Notes under the pieces: model-generated | Told to the model about the DNA's origin: nothing | Seen by the model: the letters and a program-made list of their open reading frames with translations, nothing else | Databases searched by the model: none | Program-made: the position numbers and the translations under genes | Assembly (NCBI RefSeq): GCF_002085925.2 | Contig: NZ_CP053562.1 | Location: 3,237,501 to 3,301,500 of the forward strand | Direction of reading: 5' to 3' | Length of the DNA stretch: 64,000 nucleotides | From: Thioclava electrotropha | GTDB taxonomy: Bacteria > Pseudomonadota > Alphaproteobacteria > Rhodobacterales > Rhodobacteraceae | Shown here: positions 56,941 through 64,000 of the stretch, piece after piece | Layout of the letters: each line of letters starts with the position of its first letter | How positions within the stretch are numbered: position 1 is the first letter of the stretch

Positions 56941-58755
56941 GTGACCACGCTGATGCGCTGGGTCCGTGATGGGCTATTCGTAATCCTTCTGACACTCATT
57001 GCGCCGATCGCTGCGCAGGCCGCGCCCTACGCGGCGATGGTCATGGACATGCGATCGGGCGAAGTTCTCTACTCCAAGAACGCTGACACGCCGCTACACC
57101 CGGCCTCGCTGACGAAGATGATGACGCTCTACATCACCTTCCAGGCGATCGAGCATGGCGAGTTCAGCCTCGACTCCATCGTCACCGTGACGAAGCACGC
57201 CGCCAGCCAGCCGCCCTCGCGTCTCGGTCTGCGTCCCGGTCAGAAGATCGCCGTGCGCTACCTGATCCGCGCCGCTGCGATCAAATCCGCCAATGACGCC
57301 GCAGCGGCGCTTGGCGATTACATCGGCGGCTCGGAAGAAGGCTTCGCCGCGCGGATGAACCGCACCGCCCGGCAGCTGGGCATGAAGAACACCCATTTCG
57401 TCAATGCCAATGGCCTGACCCGCAAAGGCCACCTGTCCTCGGCGCATGACATGACGATCATGGGCCGTCACCTGTTCTTCGACTACCCGCAATATTACAA
57501 CATCTTCTCGCGCCGCTCGGCGGATGCGAAAGTGCGCACCGTTTATTCGACGAACCGCAAATTCCTCGCGGCCTACAAGGGCGCGGACGGCATCAAGACC
57601 GGCTATACCTCGGCCTCGGGCTTCAACCTGACCGCCTCGGCACAGCGCGGCAACAAGCGCATCATCGCGACCGTCTTCGGCGGCACTTCGACCGCGCAGC
57701 GCAACGCGAAAATGGCCGATCTGCTGGATCTGGGCTTCAAGCGCGCTCCGAATAACGCGCCGACGAACCGCCCCCGGATTCCGCAATATATCGAGCCCGC
57801 GCAATCGCCGATGCTGATGGCCAACCTCGCGCCGAAGAAGAGCCCGCGCCCCGATATCCGCCCGACCGCGCCGACTGCGGATAGCGATGCGATCTGGATG
57901 GCGCTCGCCGCCGCGGTGCAAGCCGATCAGGTGGATGAGAGCACCGACATCCCCGAAGACGTCGCCGAAGGCGCGCAGGACGGCACCGCAGACACGCAAG
58001 ATGTCGTCGTGGCCGATGCCGGCACGCTCGGGATCGGCGCGGAGATCACCGCAAGCCCCCGCCCGCAGCGCAACCCGCGCGAGATTCAGGTCGCGGACGC
58101 GACGAAGGCGCTACCTGCCGAGGTGACCAAGGCCACCCCGCTGGCACAGGCGCAGGCGCATGACGCCGCCGTCGCCGCCGGCAAGGCCAGCGCGGATGGC
58201 AGCGAAGAGCCGAGCGACGTGCAGCTTGCCTCCTACGAGCCCGGCGCGTCGGACGGCCCGAAATTCGTCCAGTCCACCCAGCCGCAGCCGGAGACGATGG
58301 AGCTGGCCGAGGCACATACGCTCGATCTGGACCAAAACGGCAAGTCCGATGGCGCCAAGGCCCCGTCCAGCTTCGTGCAGTCGACGGACCCGCAGCCCGA
58401 GACCGCGCAGATGGCCGCAGCCCCCGAGAAGCGCAAAAGCGAGATCATTCTCGCCGCTCTCACCCCTGCCCCGGCCCCCGAGCAGAAACCGCGCGTGGTC
58501 GCCCGCGTCTCCAGCTCGGGTGGGCGCAACTGGGGTGTCAGCCTCGGGCTGTTCGGTTCGCGATTCGCTGCAGAGCGCCACATGCTGACCACGGCACTGA
58601 TGGAAAGCGACACTTTGGGCGAAGCTTTGCGCAAAGTGGCCACCCGAAAGACCGGTTATGAGGCGAATTTCGTAGGAATGACCCAAGACATGGCACAACT
58701 GGCCTGTGCAAGGCTCGAGTCTCGCGCTATGGACTGCAAAGTGGTCGGCCCCTGA
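56941..58755 (+). CDS. D-alanyl-D-alanine carboxypeptidase with SPOR domain
   Basis: 604 residues starting at a GTG. A signal peptide (cleavage near AQA-AP) precedes the PBP5-type domain with S56-L-T-K59 (PASLTKMM), S116-A-N118 (IKSANDAA) and K219-T-G (DGIKTGYTS). Residues ~280-520 form a long Ala/Pro/Gln/Glu-rich linker with a duplicated FVQST-[QD]-PQPET motif. The C-terminal ~75 residues form a SPOR domain (NWGVSLGLFGSRFAAERH), which binds denuded glycan and targets septa. It trims stem peptides in the periplasm. A strong terminator follows. Confidence 0.94.
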   Translation: MTTLMRWVRDGLFVILLTLIAPIAAQAAPYAAMVMDMRSGEVLYSKNADTPLHPASLTKMMTLYITFQAIEHGEFSLDSIVTVTKHAASQPPSRLGLRPGQKIAVRYLIRAAAIKSANDAAAALGDYIGGSEEGFAARMNRTARQLGMKNTHFVNANGLTRKGHLSSAHDMTIMGRHLFFDYPQYYNIFSRRSADAKVRTVYSTNRKFLAAYKGADGIKTGYTSASGFNLTASAQRGNKRIIATVFGGTSTAQRNAKMADLLDLGFKRAPNNAPTNRPRIPQYIEPAQSPMLMANLAPKKSPRPDIRPTAPTADSDAIWMALAAAVQADQVDESTDIPEDVAEGAQDGTADTQDVVVADAGTLGIGAEITASPRPQRNPREIQVADATKALPAEVTKATPLAQAQAHDAAVAAGKASADGSEEPSDVQLASYEPGASDGPKFVQSTQPQPETMELAEAHTLDLDQNGKSDGAKAPSSFVQSTDPQPETAQMAAAPEKRKSEIILAALTPAPAPEQKPRVVARVSSSGGRNWGVSLGLFGSRFAAERHMLTTALMESDTLGEALRKVATRKTGYEANFVGMTQDMAQLACARLESRAMDCKVVGP

Positions 58756-58781
58756 GAGTCTTCCCTTAGGGGCAAAATATG

Positions 58782-58810
58782 AAAAGCCGCGCTTGGTCAG
58801 CGCGGCTTTT
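58782..58810 (+). terminator. Rho-independent terminator after the carboxypeptidase
   Basis: Perfect stem AAAAGCCGCGC / GCGCGGCTTTT with a 7-nt loop, running into a CCTTTTT tail. Confidence 0.9.
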
Positions 58811-58868
58811 CCTTTTTCCGGACCTTATGGCACCCGCCGCGCGGATCGCACCGACAGGAGCCTCCGGC

Positions 58869-58892
58869 GGGGATATTTGTGCCAAGACGAAG
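58869..58892 (+). repeat. Dispersed 3'-end element, copy E
   Basis: GGGATATTT-GTG-CCAAG-AC-GAAG, downstream of the carboxypeptidase gene and its terminator, in its sense, in the convergent gap before ccoS. CCGGCGG immediately before it can pair with CCGCCG about 40 nt upstream, a looser hairpin than at the other copies. Confidence 0.82.
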
Positions 58893-58946
58893 CGAGCGCG
58901 GTTCTGCGTGGCTCGGCCCGTCCGGTCCTGCCCTCGCGTCGCGCGC

Positions 58947-59108
58947 TCAGTCCTGCTTCGGGTGATCGTCGAACTCGTCGGACAGGATGCGCTCGGCATC
59001 GCCTTTCGGGTCGTCATACTGATTGTTCTTCAGCGACCAGAAAAACGCCCCGAGGCCAATCCCACCGAGCAGCAGGGAAATCGGAATCGAATAGAGAAGA
59101 ACCTCCAT
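58947..59108 (-). CDS. ccoS: cbb3 oxidase maturation protein CcoS
   Basis: 53 residues (MEVLLYSIPISLLLGGIGLG, then AFFWSLKNNQYDDPKGDAER). One membrane helix at the N-terminus is followed by the CcoS motif FFWSLKNNQYDD(P)-GDA-RIL. It is required for cofactor insertion into CcoN. It ends a ccoGHIS operon and lies 12 bp after ccoI. Confidence 0.95.
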   Translation of the reverse strand: MEVLLYSIPISLLLGGIGLGAFFWSLKNNQYDDPKGDAERILSDEFDDHPKQD

Positions 59109-59120
59109 GAGGGGCTCCTT

Positions 59121-61346
59121 TCAGCGCAGGCGCAGCGAGTTGAGCGAAACCGTGATCGAGCTGGCCGACATCGCGAGCGCCGCCATCAGCGGCGTCGCAA
59201 GCCCCGTCAGCGCGAGCGGCACGGCGATGATATTGTAGACGATGGAGATGCCGAAGTTCTGCTTGATCCGGCGGCGGGCGCGCACCGAGATCGAGGCGGC
59301 ATCGGAAACCGGCGCGAGATCCTTCCCCAGAAGCACGATATCCGACGCCGTGCGCGCGGCATCCAGTGCGGAGGCGGGCGAGACCGAGACATGGGCCGCG
59401 GCCAGCGCGGCGGTGTCGTTGAGACCGTCGCCGACCATCAGCACGCGGTGGCCCTGTTGGGTCAGATCGCTCACGAGCTGTGCTTTCTCCGCGGGCAAGG
59501 CACCGGCGCGGTAGGTGTCGATCCCGAGCCGCGTGGCGAGATCGCTCACCGCGCCTTCGACATCGCCCGACACCAGCCAGACTTGCTTGCCCTGCGCCTT
59601 CAGACCGGCCACGGCCTCTTCGGCACCGGTGCGCAGCGTGTCGGCGAACCGGATCGAGATCGGGGTGGTCTCACCGATCGCGAGATGGGTCGCGGTGGTC
59701 GCGCCTTCGGCAGCGCCGATCCAGTTCGCACGACCGAGCCGCACGCGCTGCCCCTGCCAGACGCCTTCGACGCCATAGCCCGGAACTTCGCGCAGGTCGC
59801 TCAGCGCAGCGGGCGCAACGCCCTGCCCTGCCGCCGCCTCGTGCAGGGCGCGCGCGAGCGGGTGGCTCGAGCCTTCGGCCAGCGCCATCGCGACGGACAG
59901 CGCCTCGGGCGAGAGGTCGGAGAGGTTCTGCGGGCGCGGCGCGCCCATGGTCAGCGTTCCGGTCTTGTCGAAGACGACGGTGTCGATCTCGGCCATACGC
60001 TCCAGCGCGGTGCCGTCCTTGATCAACAGGCCCTTGCGGAACAGCTTGCCCGATGCGGCGGTCACCACGGCAGGCACGGCGAGCCCCAGCGCACAGGGGC
60101 AGGTGATGATCAGCACGGCGGCGGCGATATTCACCGCCAGACGGAAATCGCCGCCCGTGATCCAGGCCCAGGCACAGAACGCACTGAAGGACAGGATATG
60201 CACGATCGGCGCATAGGCCCGCGCCGCCCGTTCGGCGAGCGAGGTGTATTTGGTTTTCGCGCTCTCGGCCATCGCGACGAGATCGGCCATCCGATGCAGC
60301 GAGCTGTCGCGCCCGGCCGCCGTCACGCGCAGGGTCAGCGGCCCGGTCAGGTTCACCTCACCGGCGGAGAGCGTCATTCCGGGCAGCACCTGCACGGGGA
60401 GGCTTTCGCCGGTCAACAGCGAGCGGTCGCTCTCGGATTGGCCCTCGGTCACTTCGCCATCGGCTGGGATACGGCCTCCCGGGCGCACCCGGATCAGGTC
60501 GCCGGGCACCAGTTCGCCCACGGGCACGGTGACTTCCTCGCCGTCGCGCAACACGGTCGCGCGGGGCACTTCCAGCGCGGCCAGCTCTTCGGCGGCCGAG
60601 CGCGCAACGGCGCGCGTGCGGTAGTCGAGATAGCGGCCCACCAGCAGGAAGAAGGTGAGCATCGTCGCCGCCTCGAAATAGGCGTGTGCCCCGGAATGCA
60701 TCGTCTCGAACAGCGAAATCCCGAGCGCGAGCAGGATCGCGAGCGAGATCGGCACATCCATCCCGAGACGCCCGCCGCGCAAGCTCGCCCAGGCATTGGC
60801 GAAGAAGGGCTGGCCCGCGAAGATCGTGGTGGGCAGCGCGATCGCCGCCGAAATCCAGTGGAAGAGGTCGCGCGTCGAATCCTCGGCCCCCGACCAGACC
60901 GCGATCGAGAGCATCATGATGTTCATCATCGCGAAGCCCGCGACGCCCATGCGCATCAGGAGGTCCCGTCCGCGCTTGTCGGCCTCGGTCGCGGACAGCA
61001 TGCCGGGATCGAGCTCGTGCGCCTCATAGCCGATCTTGTCGAGCGCCGCGATCAGCCCCGCCGGCTCGACATCGCCCGCCGCATCGACCGAGGCGCGTTT
61101 CAGCGTCAGGTTCACCCGGGCGGATTTCACGCCCGGCTGCTTCATCAGCTCGCGTTCGACATCGGTGATGCAGACCGCACAATGCGCCGTGGGCAGCGAC
61201 AGCATGATCCGCGCGCCCTTGATGTCACCCGACTTCGCTATCTGCTCGGCCGAGGGGGCGGCGATGCAGGCGGGACAGGCCGAGGCCGAAACATGTTCGT
61301 CCTCGAACGGTTCGCTATGCGATGGAGAAGCGGGCGACACCGACAT
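59121..61346 (-). CDS. ccoI: Copper-transporting P-type ATPase for cbb3 oxidase assembly
   Basis: 741 residues. The N-terminus has an ACPAC motif and one heavy-metal domain (AHCAVCITDVE), then the transport motif CPC (ITCPCALGLA), phosphorylation DKTGTLTMGAP, HP (SHPLARAL) and GDGLNDTAAL. The extended Cys-rich N-terminus and the operon identify it as CcoI/FixI rather than a detoxifying CopA. It delivers copper to the CuB site of cbb3 oxidase. It follows ccoH by 4 bp. Confidence 0.96.
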   Translation of the reverse strand: MSVSPASPSHSEPFEDEHVSASACPACIAAPSAEQIAKSGDIKGARIMLSLPTAHCAVCITDVERELMKQPGVKSARVNLTLKRASVDAAGDVEPAGLIAALDKIGYEAHELDPGMLSATEADKRGRDLLMRMGVAGFAMMNIMMLSIAVWSGAEDSTRDLFHWISAAIALPTTIFAGQPFFANAWASLRGGRLGMDVPISLAILLALGISLFETMHSGAHAYFEAATMLTFFLLVGRYLDYRTRAVARSAAEELAALEVPRATVLRDGEEVTVPVGELVPGDLIRVRPGGRIPADGEVTEGQSESDRSLLTGESLPVQVLPGMTLSAGEVNLTGPLTLRVTAAGRDSSLHRMADLVAMAESAKTKYTSLAERAARAYAPIVHILSFSAFCAWAWITGGDFRLAVNIAAAVLIITCPCALGLAVPAVVTAASGKLFRKGLLIKDGTALERMAEIDTVVFDKTGTLTMGAPRPQNLSDLSPEALSVAMALAEGSSHPLARALHEAAAGQGVAPAALSDLREVPGYGVEGVWQGQRVRLGRANWIGAAEGATTATHLAIGETTPISIRFADTLRTGAEEAVAGLKAQGKQVWLVSGDVEGAVSDLATRLGIDTYRAGALPAEKAQLVSDLTQQGHRVLMVGDGLNDTAALAAAHVSVSPASALDAARTASDIVLLGKDLAPVSDAASISVRARRRIKQNFGISIVYNIIAVPLALTGLATPLMAALAMSASSITVSLNSLRLR

Positions 61347-61350
61347 CGGC

Positions 61351-61815
61351 TCAGCCTTTCACGAACAGGTCAATCCGCTGGCGGAACTCCGTGCCGTCGG
61401 CGGCTTTCGCGTCGAGATGCACCAGCCACACGCCCGGCGCAAGATCGAGCTTCGTGGTGAAGATGCCGCCGACATAGTCGAAATCGGGCGTCATGTCGTC
61501 GCGAACATGGGTGGTGCGCCCGACGAGCGCCTTGAACTCGGCCACCTTCGCGGGCAGCCCGTCCTCGTCACGGATCACGAAGCTCAGCTTGCCGTCGGAA
61601 TACTCCGGCGACACGGTCCAGCCGAGCGCATCCTGCGCCAGTTTCTCTTCGTTGAAGGTCTGCGAGGCGACATAGGAATTGTCGACCTCGAGGCCGGGGA
61701 AGGTGCTGACAGCCTGCCACGCCATGACGAGGTTGACCGCGATGATCACTCCGAAGGAGGCCACCGCGATCATCAGCACTTTTCTTCCGGTCAGCGGTTT
61801 CGCCATCTCGGTCAT
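61351..61815 (-). CDS. ccoH: cbb3 oxidase assembly protein CcoH/FixH
   Basis: 154 residues with one N-terminal membrane helix (about 12-33) and a beta-rich periplasmic domain (FNEEKLAQDALGW, APGVWLVHLDAKAADGTEF). FixH is a component of the assembly complex. The start overlaps the ccoG stop by 4 nt. Confidence 0.93.
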   Translation of the reverse strand: MTEMAKPLTGRKVLMIAVASFGVIIAVNLVMAWQAVSTFPGLEVDNSYVASQTFNEEKLAQDALGWTVSPEYSDGKLSFVIRDEDGLPAKVAEFKALVGRTTHVRDDMTPDFDYVGGIFTTKLDLAPGVWLVHLDAKAADGTEFRQRIDLFVKG

Positions 61816-63260
61816 TGTACCCTTCCGTTGAATACGGTCGTCTCCGACACGCGATCAGTATTGGTCATGTCCTCGATCCACATCGTCAGCTCGGTACGCT
61901 CGCTGGTGGCGATGGACGAACCGGGTTCGGCGACAATATAGACCCTTTGGGTCATGGTTTCATCTGCGGGCACCGTCACGGTGTTTCCGTCCTGACCTTC
62001 GAGCAACACGCTCAGCGTGGCCTGGTCGGCCGGATCTGGGGCTTTAACGGAGACCTTGAACTCGGTCGCCTCGCCCGCCTTGTTGCGCAGCCGCAGCGTG
62101 TAGATGTTGCGGATCGCGCCAGAGGGCTCCACCACGAAGAGCGGATCGCGGTTCGGCGTCACGTTGAAGTCGATGGGCGAGCGCATGAACAGCGCGACCA
62201 CCAGACCGATGCCGATCAGCGACCACATCGAGAAGTAGAGGATCGTGCGCGGGCGCATGATGTGCTTCCAGACATTGATGACCGGATTGCCCGAGCGCTC
62301 GTTCGCCTCGTCCTTCAGCGCCATGTAGCCGATGAGGCCGCGCGGCTTGCCGATCTTGTCCATCATCTCGTTGCAGGCGTCGATGCACAGGCCGCAGGTG
62401 ATGCATTCGAGCTGCTGGCCGTCGCGGATATCGATGCCCATCGGGCAGACGTTGAAGCAGGCCATGCAATCGATGCAGTCGCCCTGCGTCGGATCGTGCT
62501 GGCCCTTCTTGAGCTTGCCGCGCGGCTCGCCGCGCCATTCGCGATAGGCGATGGTGATCGTGTCTTCGTCCATCATCGCCGCCTGAATGCGCGGCCACGG
62601 GCAGGCGTAGATGCAGATCTGTTCGCGGGCGAAGCCGCCGAAGGCGAAGGTCGTGAGCGTCGCCACCGCGATCGTCGTATAGGCGATCGGCGAGGCGGTG
62701 CCGTGGAACAGATCGGTCAGCAGCGTCGGCGCATCGGTGAAGTAGAACACCCAGGCCCCGCCGGTCGCGACGCCGATCAGCAGCCAGAGCACCCATTTCG
62801 TGATGCGCTTGCGGAATTTCTCGGCGTTCCATTTCTGACGCAGCAGGCGGATACGCGCGTTGCGGTCGCCCTCGACCCAACGCTCGACGAGGATGAACAG
62901 GTCGGTCCAGACGGTCTGCGGGCAGGCATAGCCGCACCAGACGCGCCCCAGTGCCGAGGTGAACAGGAACAGGCCAAGGCCGGCCATGATCAGAAGGCCC
63001 GCGACGAAGTAGAATTCATGGGGCCAGATTTCGATCATGAAGAAGAAGAACCGGCGGTTCGCGAGGTCCAGAAGCACTGCCTGATCGGGCAGTTCCGGGC
63101 CACGATCCCAGCGAATCCACGGCGTGATGTAATAGATGCCAAGCATCACCGCCATCAGCACCCATTTCAGGTTGCGGAACTGGCCGTGCACGCGGCGCGG
63201 AAAGATCGGCTCGCGGGCGGCGTAAAGCGGCGGGGGATCGACTGGTTCGGTGGAGCTCAC
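61812..63260 (-). CDS. ccoG: Cytochrome c oxidase accessory protein CcoG/FixG
   Basis: 482 residues. Five membrane helices surround a ferredoxin domain with two [4Fe-4S] motifs: CIDCMACFNVCPMGIDIR and CITCGLCIDACNEMM; GYACPQTVWTDLF lies earlier. A C-terminal periplasmic IgG-like domain follows. CcoG is a cupric reductase acting in copper delivery to cbb3 oxidase. It is the first gene of the operon, with an FNR-type box 67 bp before its start. Confidence 0.96.
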   Translation of the reverse strand: MSSTEPVDPPPLYAAREPIFPRRVHGQFRNLKWVLMAVMLGIYYITPWIRWDRGPELPDQAVLLDLANRRFFFFMIEIWPHEFYFVAGLLIMAGLGLFLFTSALGRVWCGYACPQTVWTDLFILVERWVEGDRNARIRLLRQKWNAEKFRKRITKWVLWLLIGVATGGAWVFYFTDAPTLLTDLFHGTASPIAYTTIAVATLTTFAFGGFAREQICIYACPWPRIQAAMMDEDTITIAYREWRGEPRGKLKKGQHDPTQGDCIDCMACFNVCPMGIDIRDGQQLECITCGLCIDACNEMMDKIGKPRGLIGYMALKDEANERSGNPVINVWKHIMRPRTILYFSMWSLIGIGLVVALFMRSPIDFNVTPNRDPLFVVEPSGAIRNIYTLRLRNKAGEATEFKVSVKAPDPADQATLSVLLEGQDGNTVTVPADETMTQRVYIVAEPGSSIATSERTELTMWIEDMTNTDRVSETTVFNGRVQ

Positions 63261-63326
63261 GACTCTCTCCGTTCATATATTTCTCTGCGTCACAGGCTCT
63301 TCTGGTATGACACAGTCGTGAAGGCT

Positions 63327-63340
63327 TTGACCTGCGTCAA
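63327..63340 (-). promoter_or_regulatory. FNR/FnrL-type box upstream of ccoG
   Basis: Perfect palindrome TTGAC-CTGC-GTCAA, the consensus spacing of FNR-family sites (TTGAY-N4-RTCAA). It lies 67-80 bp before the ccoG start and fits oxygen-responsive control of cbb3 assembly genes. Confidence 0.8.
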
Positions 63341-63384
63341 AAAGACAGGTCTGCCATACAGGAAATCTTCACTGGTTGGTATTT

Positions 63385-64000
63385 TTACTGGTCACCGGCA
63401 TGCGCCGCTTGCTTGAAGAGCCAAGACATGAACTGGCGTAGCGCCGGTCGCCTCACGCCCGGTCGCGTAACCGTGTAATAGCCTTTTTCCTCGCTGTCTT
63501 CAAACAGAAGCCGCAACCGTCCGGCCGCAATATCGCCTGCGACCCAGACCAGCGCGGTCACCGCGACCCCCTGCCCGCCGCGAGCCGCTTCGAGCAAAAG
63601 GTTCCCCGGCATCACGGTGAGGCTTTTGGCCTGATCCTGCGTGACGCCATGGCGCGCGAACCAGTCGGTCGACTCGGAGGTGCCGAGCTCTTGCAGCCAC
63701 GGCAGGCCGCGCAAATCCGCCGGACAATCATACCGCCCCTCCCCCACCAGCGCAGGCGCCGCGACCACGACGATGGGCGAGCGCACCAGAAGGCGCGACT
63801 CGAGGCCGGGCCAGTCCCCCGATCCGTAGCGCAGCGCCATCTCGACCCCGCCCGGCGCAAGCGTGGAGACGGTCGCCGAAGGGTCGATAGTCAGACCGAT
63901 CTCGGGATGGGCTTCGCGAAAATCCGGCAGCCGGGGCAACAGCCAGGCCGAGGCGAAGCTTGGCGTGGTGGAGATTTGCAGCGGGCGGGAGTCGGCGGTG
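63385..64000 (-). CDS. LysR-family regulator, C-terminal part
   Basis: The effector-binding domain of a LysR-type regulator, cut at the right edge before the helix-turn-helix. The visible ~205 residues start in STTPSFASAWLLPRLPDF, continue through the substrate-binding fold (HPEIGLTIDPSATVSTLA, PGNLLLEAARGGQGVAV) and end KQAAHAGDQ. The pattern is GcvA/AmpR-like. The target is unknown; its gene separates ccoGHIS from whatever lies beyond. Confidence 0.88.
   Translation of the reverse strand, partial: TADSRPLQISTTPSFASAWLLPRLPDFREAHPEIGLTIDPSATVSTLAPGGVEMALRYGSGDWPGLESRLLVRSPIVVVAAPALVGEGRYDCPADLRGLPWLQELGTSESTDWFARHGVTQDQAKSLTVMPGNLLLEAARGGQGVAVTALVWVAGDIAAGRLRLLFEDSEEKGYYTVTRPGVRRPALRQFMSWLFKQAAHAGDQ

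Overview
The window is a GC-rich chromosomal segment of an alphaproteobacterium, most likely a member of the Rhodobacterales (Rhodobacter/Paracoccus group). Supporting signs are the contiguous mreBCD-mrdA-rodA block, short-form HisG with HisZ, an FeS-type bacterial photolyase, a sulfide:quinone oxidoreductase whose cysteines fall at the positions known for the Rhodobacter capsulatus enzyme, ccoGHIS preceded by an FNR-type box, and xdhABC joined to a purine-type ABC importer. I see no rRNA, phage, transposase or CRISPR. Genus cannot be fixed from the sequence alone.

Layout. 1-5242: nadE (cut by the left edge), a secreted MORN-repeat protein, and a minus-strand operon of photolyase plus two short-chain dehydrogenases. 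5326-7165: leucine leader peptide, attenuator-like hairpins, leuA, terminator. 7437-14060: rod-shape operon mreB-mreC-mreD-mrdA-rodA, ending with an overlapping hydroxyacid reductase. 14124-17538 (minus): hisS-hisZ-hisG, with hisS carrying an atypical in-frame insertion. 17614-21749: slyX-like gene, small membrane protein, dnaE (minus). 21995-31562: xdhA-xdhB-xdhC followed by an ABC importer of the BMP/nucleoside type, nearly all genes coupled by 4-nt overlaps. 31779-35401: sqr and an OmpA-domain protein with a long acidic low-complexity region. 35484-36479: a sulfotransferase with a damaged or mis-started 5' end and elongator tRNA-Met. 36617-40588: selD fused to an FAD oxidoreductase, facing mnmH (tRNA 2-selenouridine synthase) and an L,D-transpeptidase. 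40735-43862: DUF2892 membrane protein, copper P-type ATPase, lytic transglycosylase lipoprotein. 44000-48317: ABC transporter of the LolD/FtsX type, SGNH esterase, small lipoprotein. 48435-52131: hemF, hemE, hemC and an unknown protein containing a sigma-70 region-4-like segment. 52312-58755: MFS transporter, SDR without the catalytic lysine, RsmC-like methyltransferase, clpS, HAD hydrolase, D,D-carboxypeptidase with SPOR domain. 58947-63340 (minus): ccoG-ccoH-ccoI-ccoS behind an FNR-type site. 63385-64000: C-terminal part of a LysR regulator, cut by the right edge.

How the genes work together. Most of the window is housekeeping: cell elongation, leucine, histidine, haem, NAD and replication. 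Accessory modules cover purine uptake and oxidation, sulfide oxidation, selenium-modified tRNA, copper export and cbb3 oxidase assembly. The most unusual signal is not a gene: a 23-nt element, GGGATATTT-N3-CCAAG-N2-GAAG, occurs five times. It is always downstream of a stop codon, in the sense of that gene, and always inside a convergent intergenic region, mostly just behind a GC-rich hairpin. The other leads are a half-palindrome shared by the sqr and DUF2892 promoters, the hisS insertion, and the region-4-like protein beside hemC.
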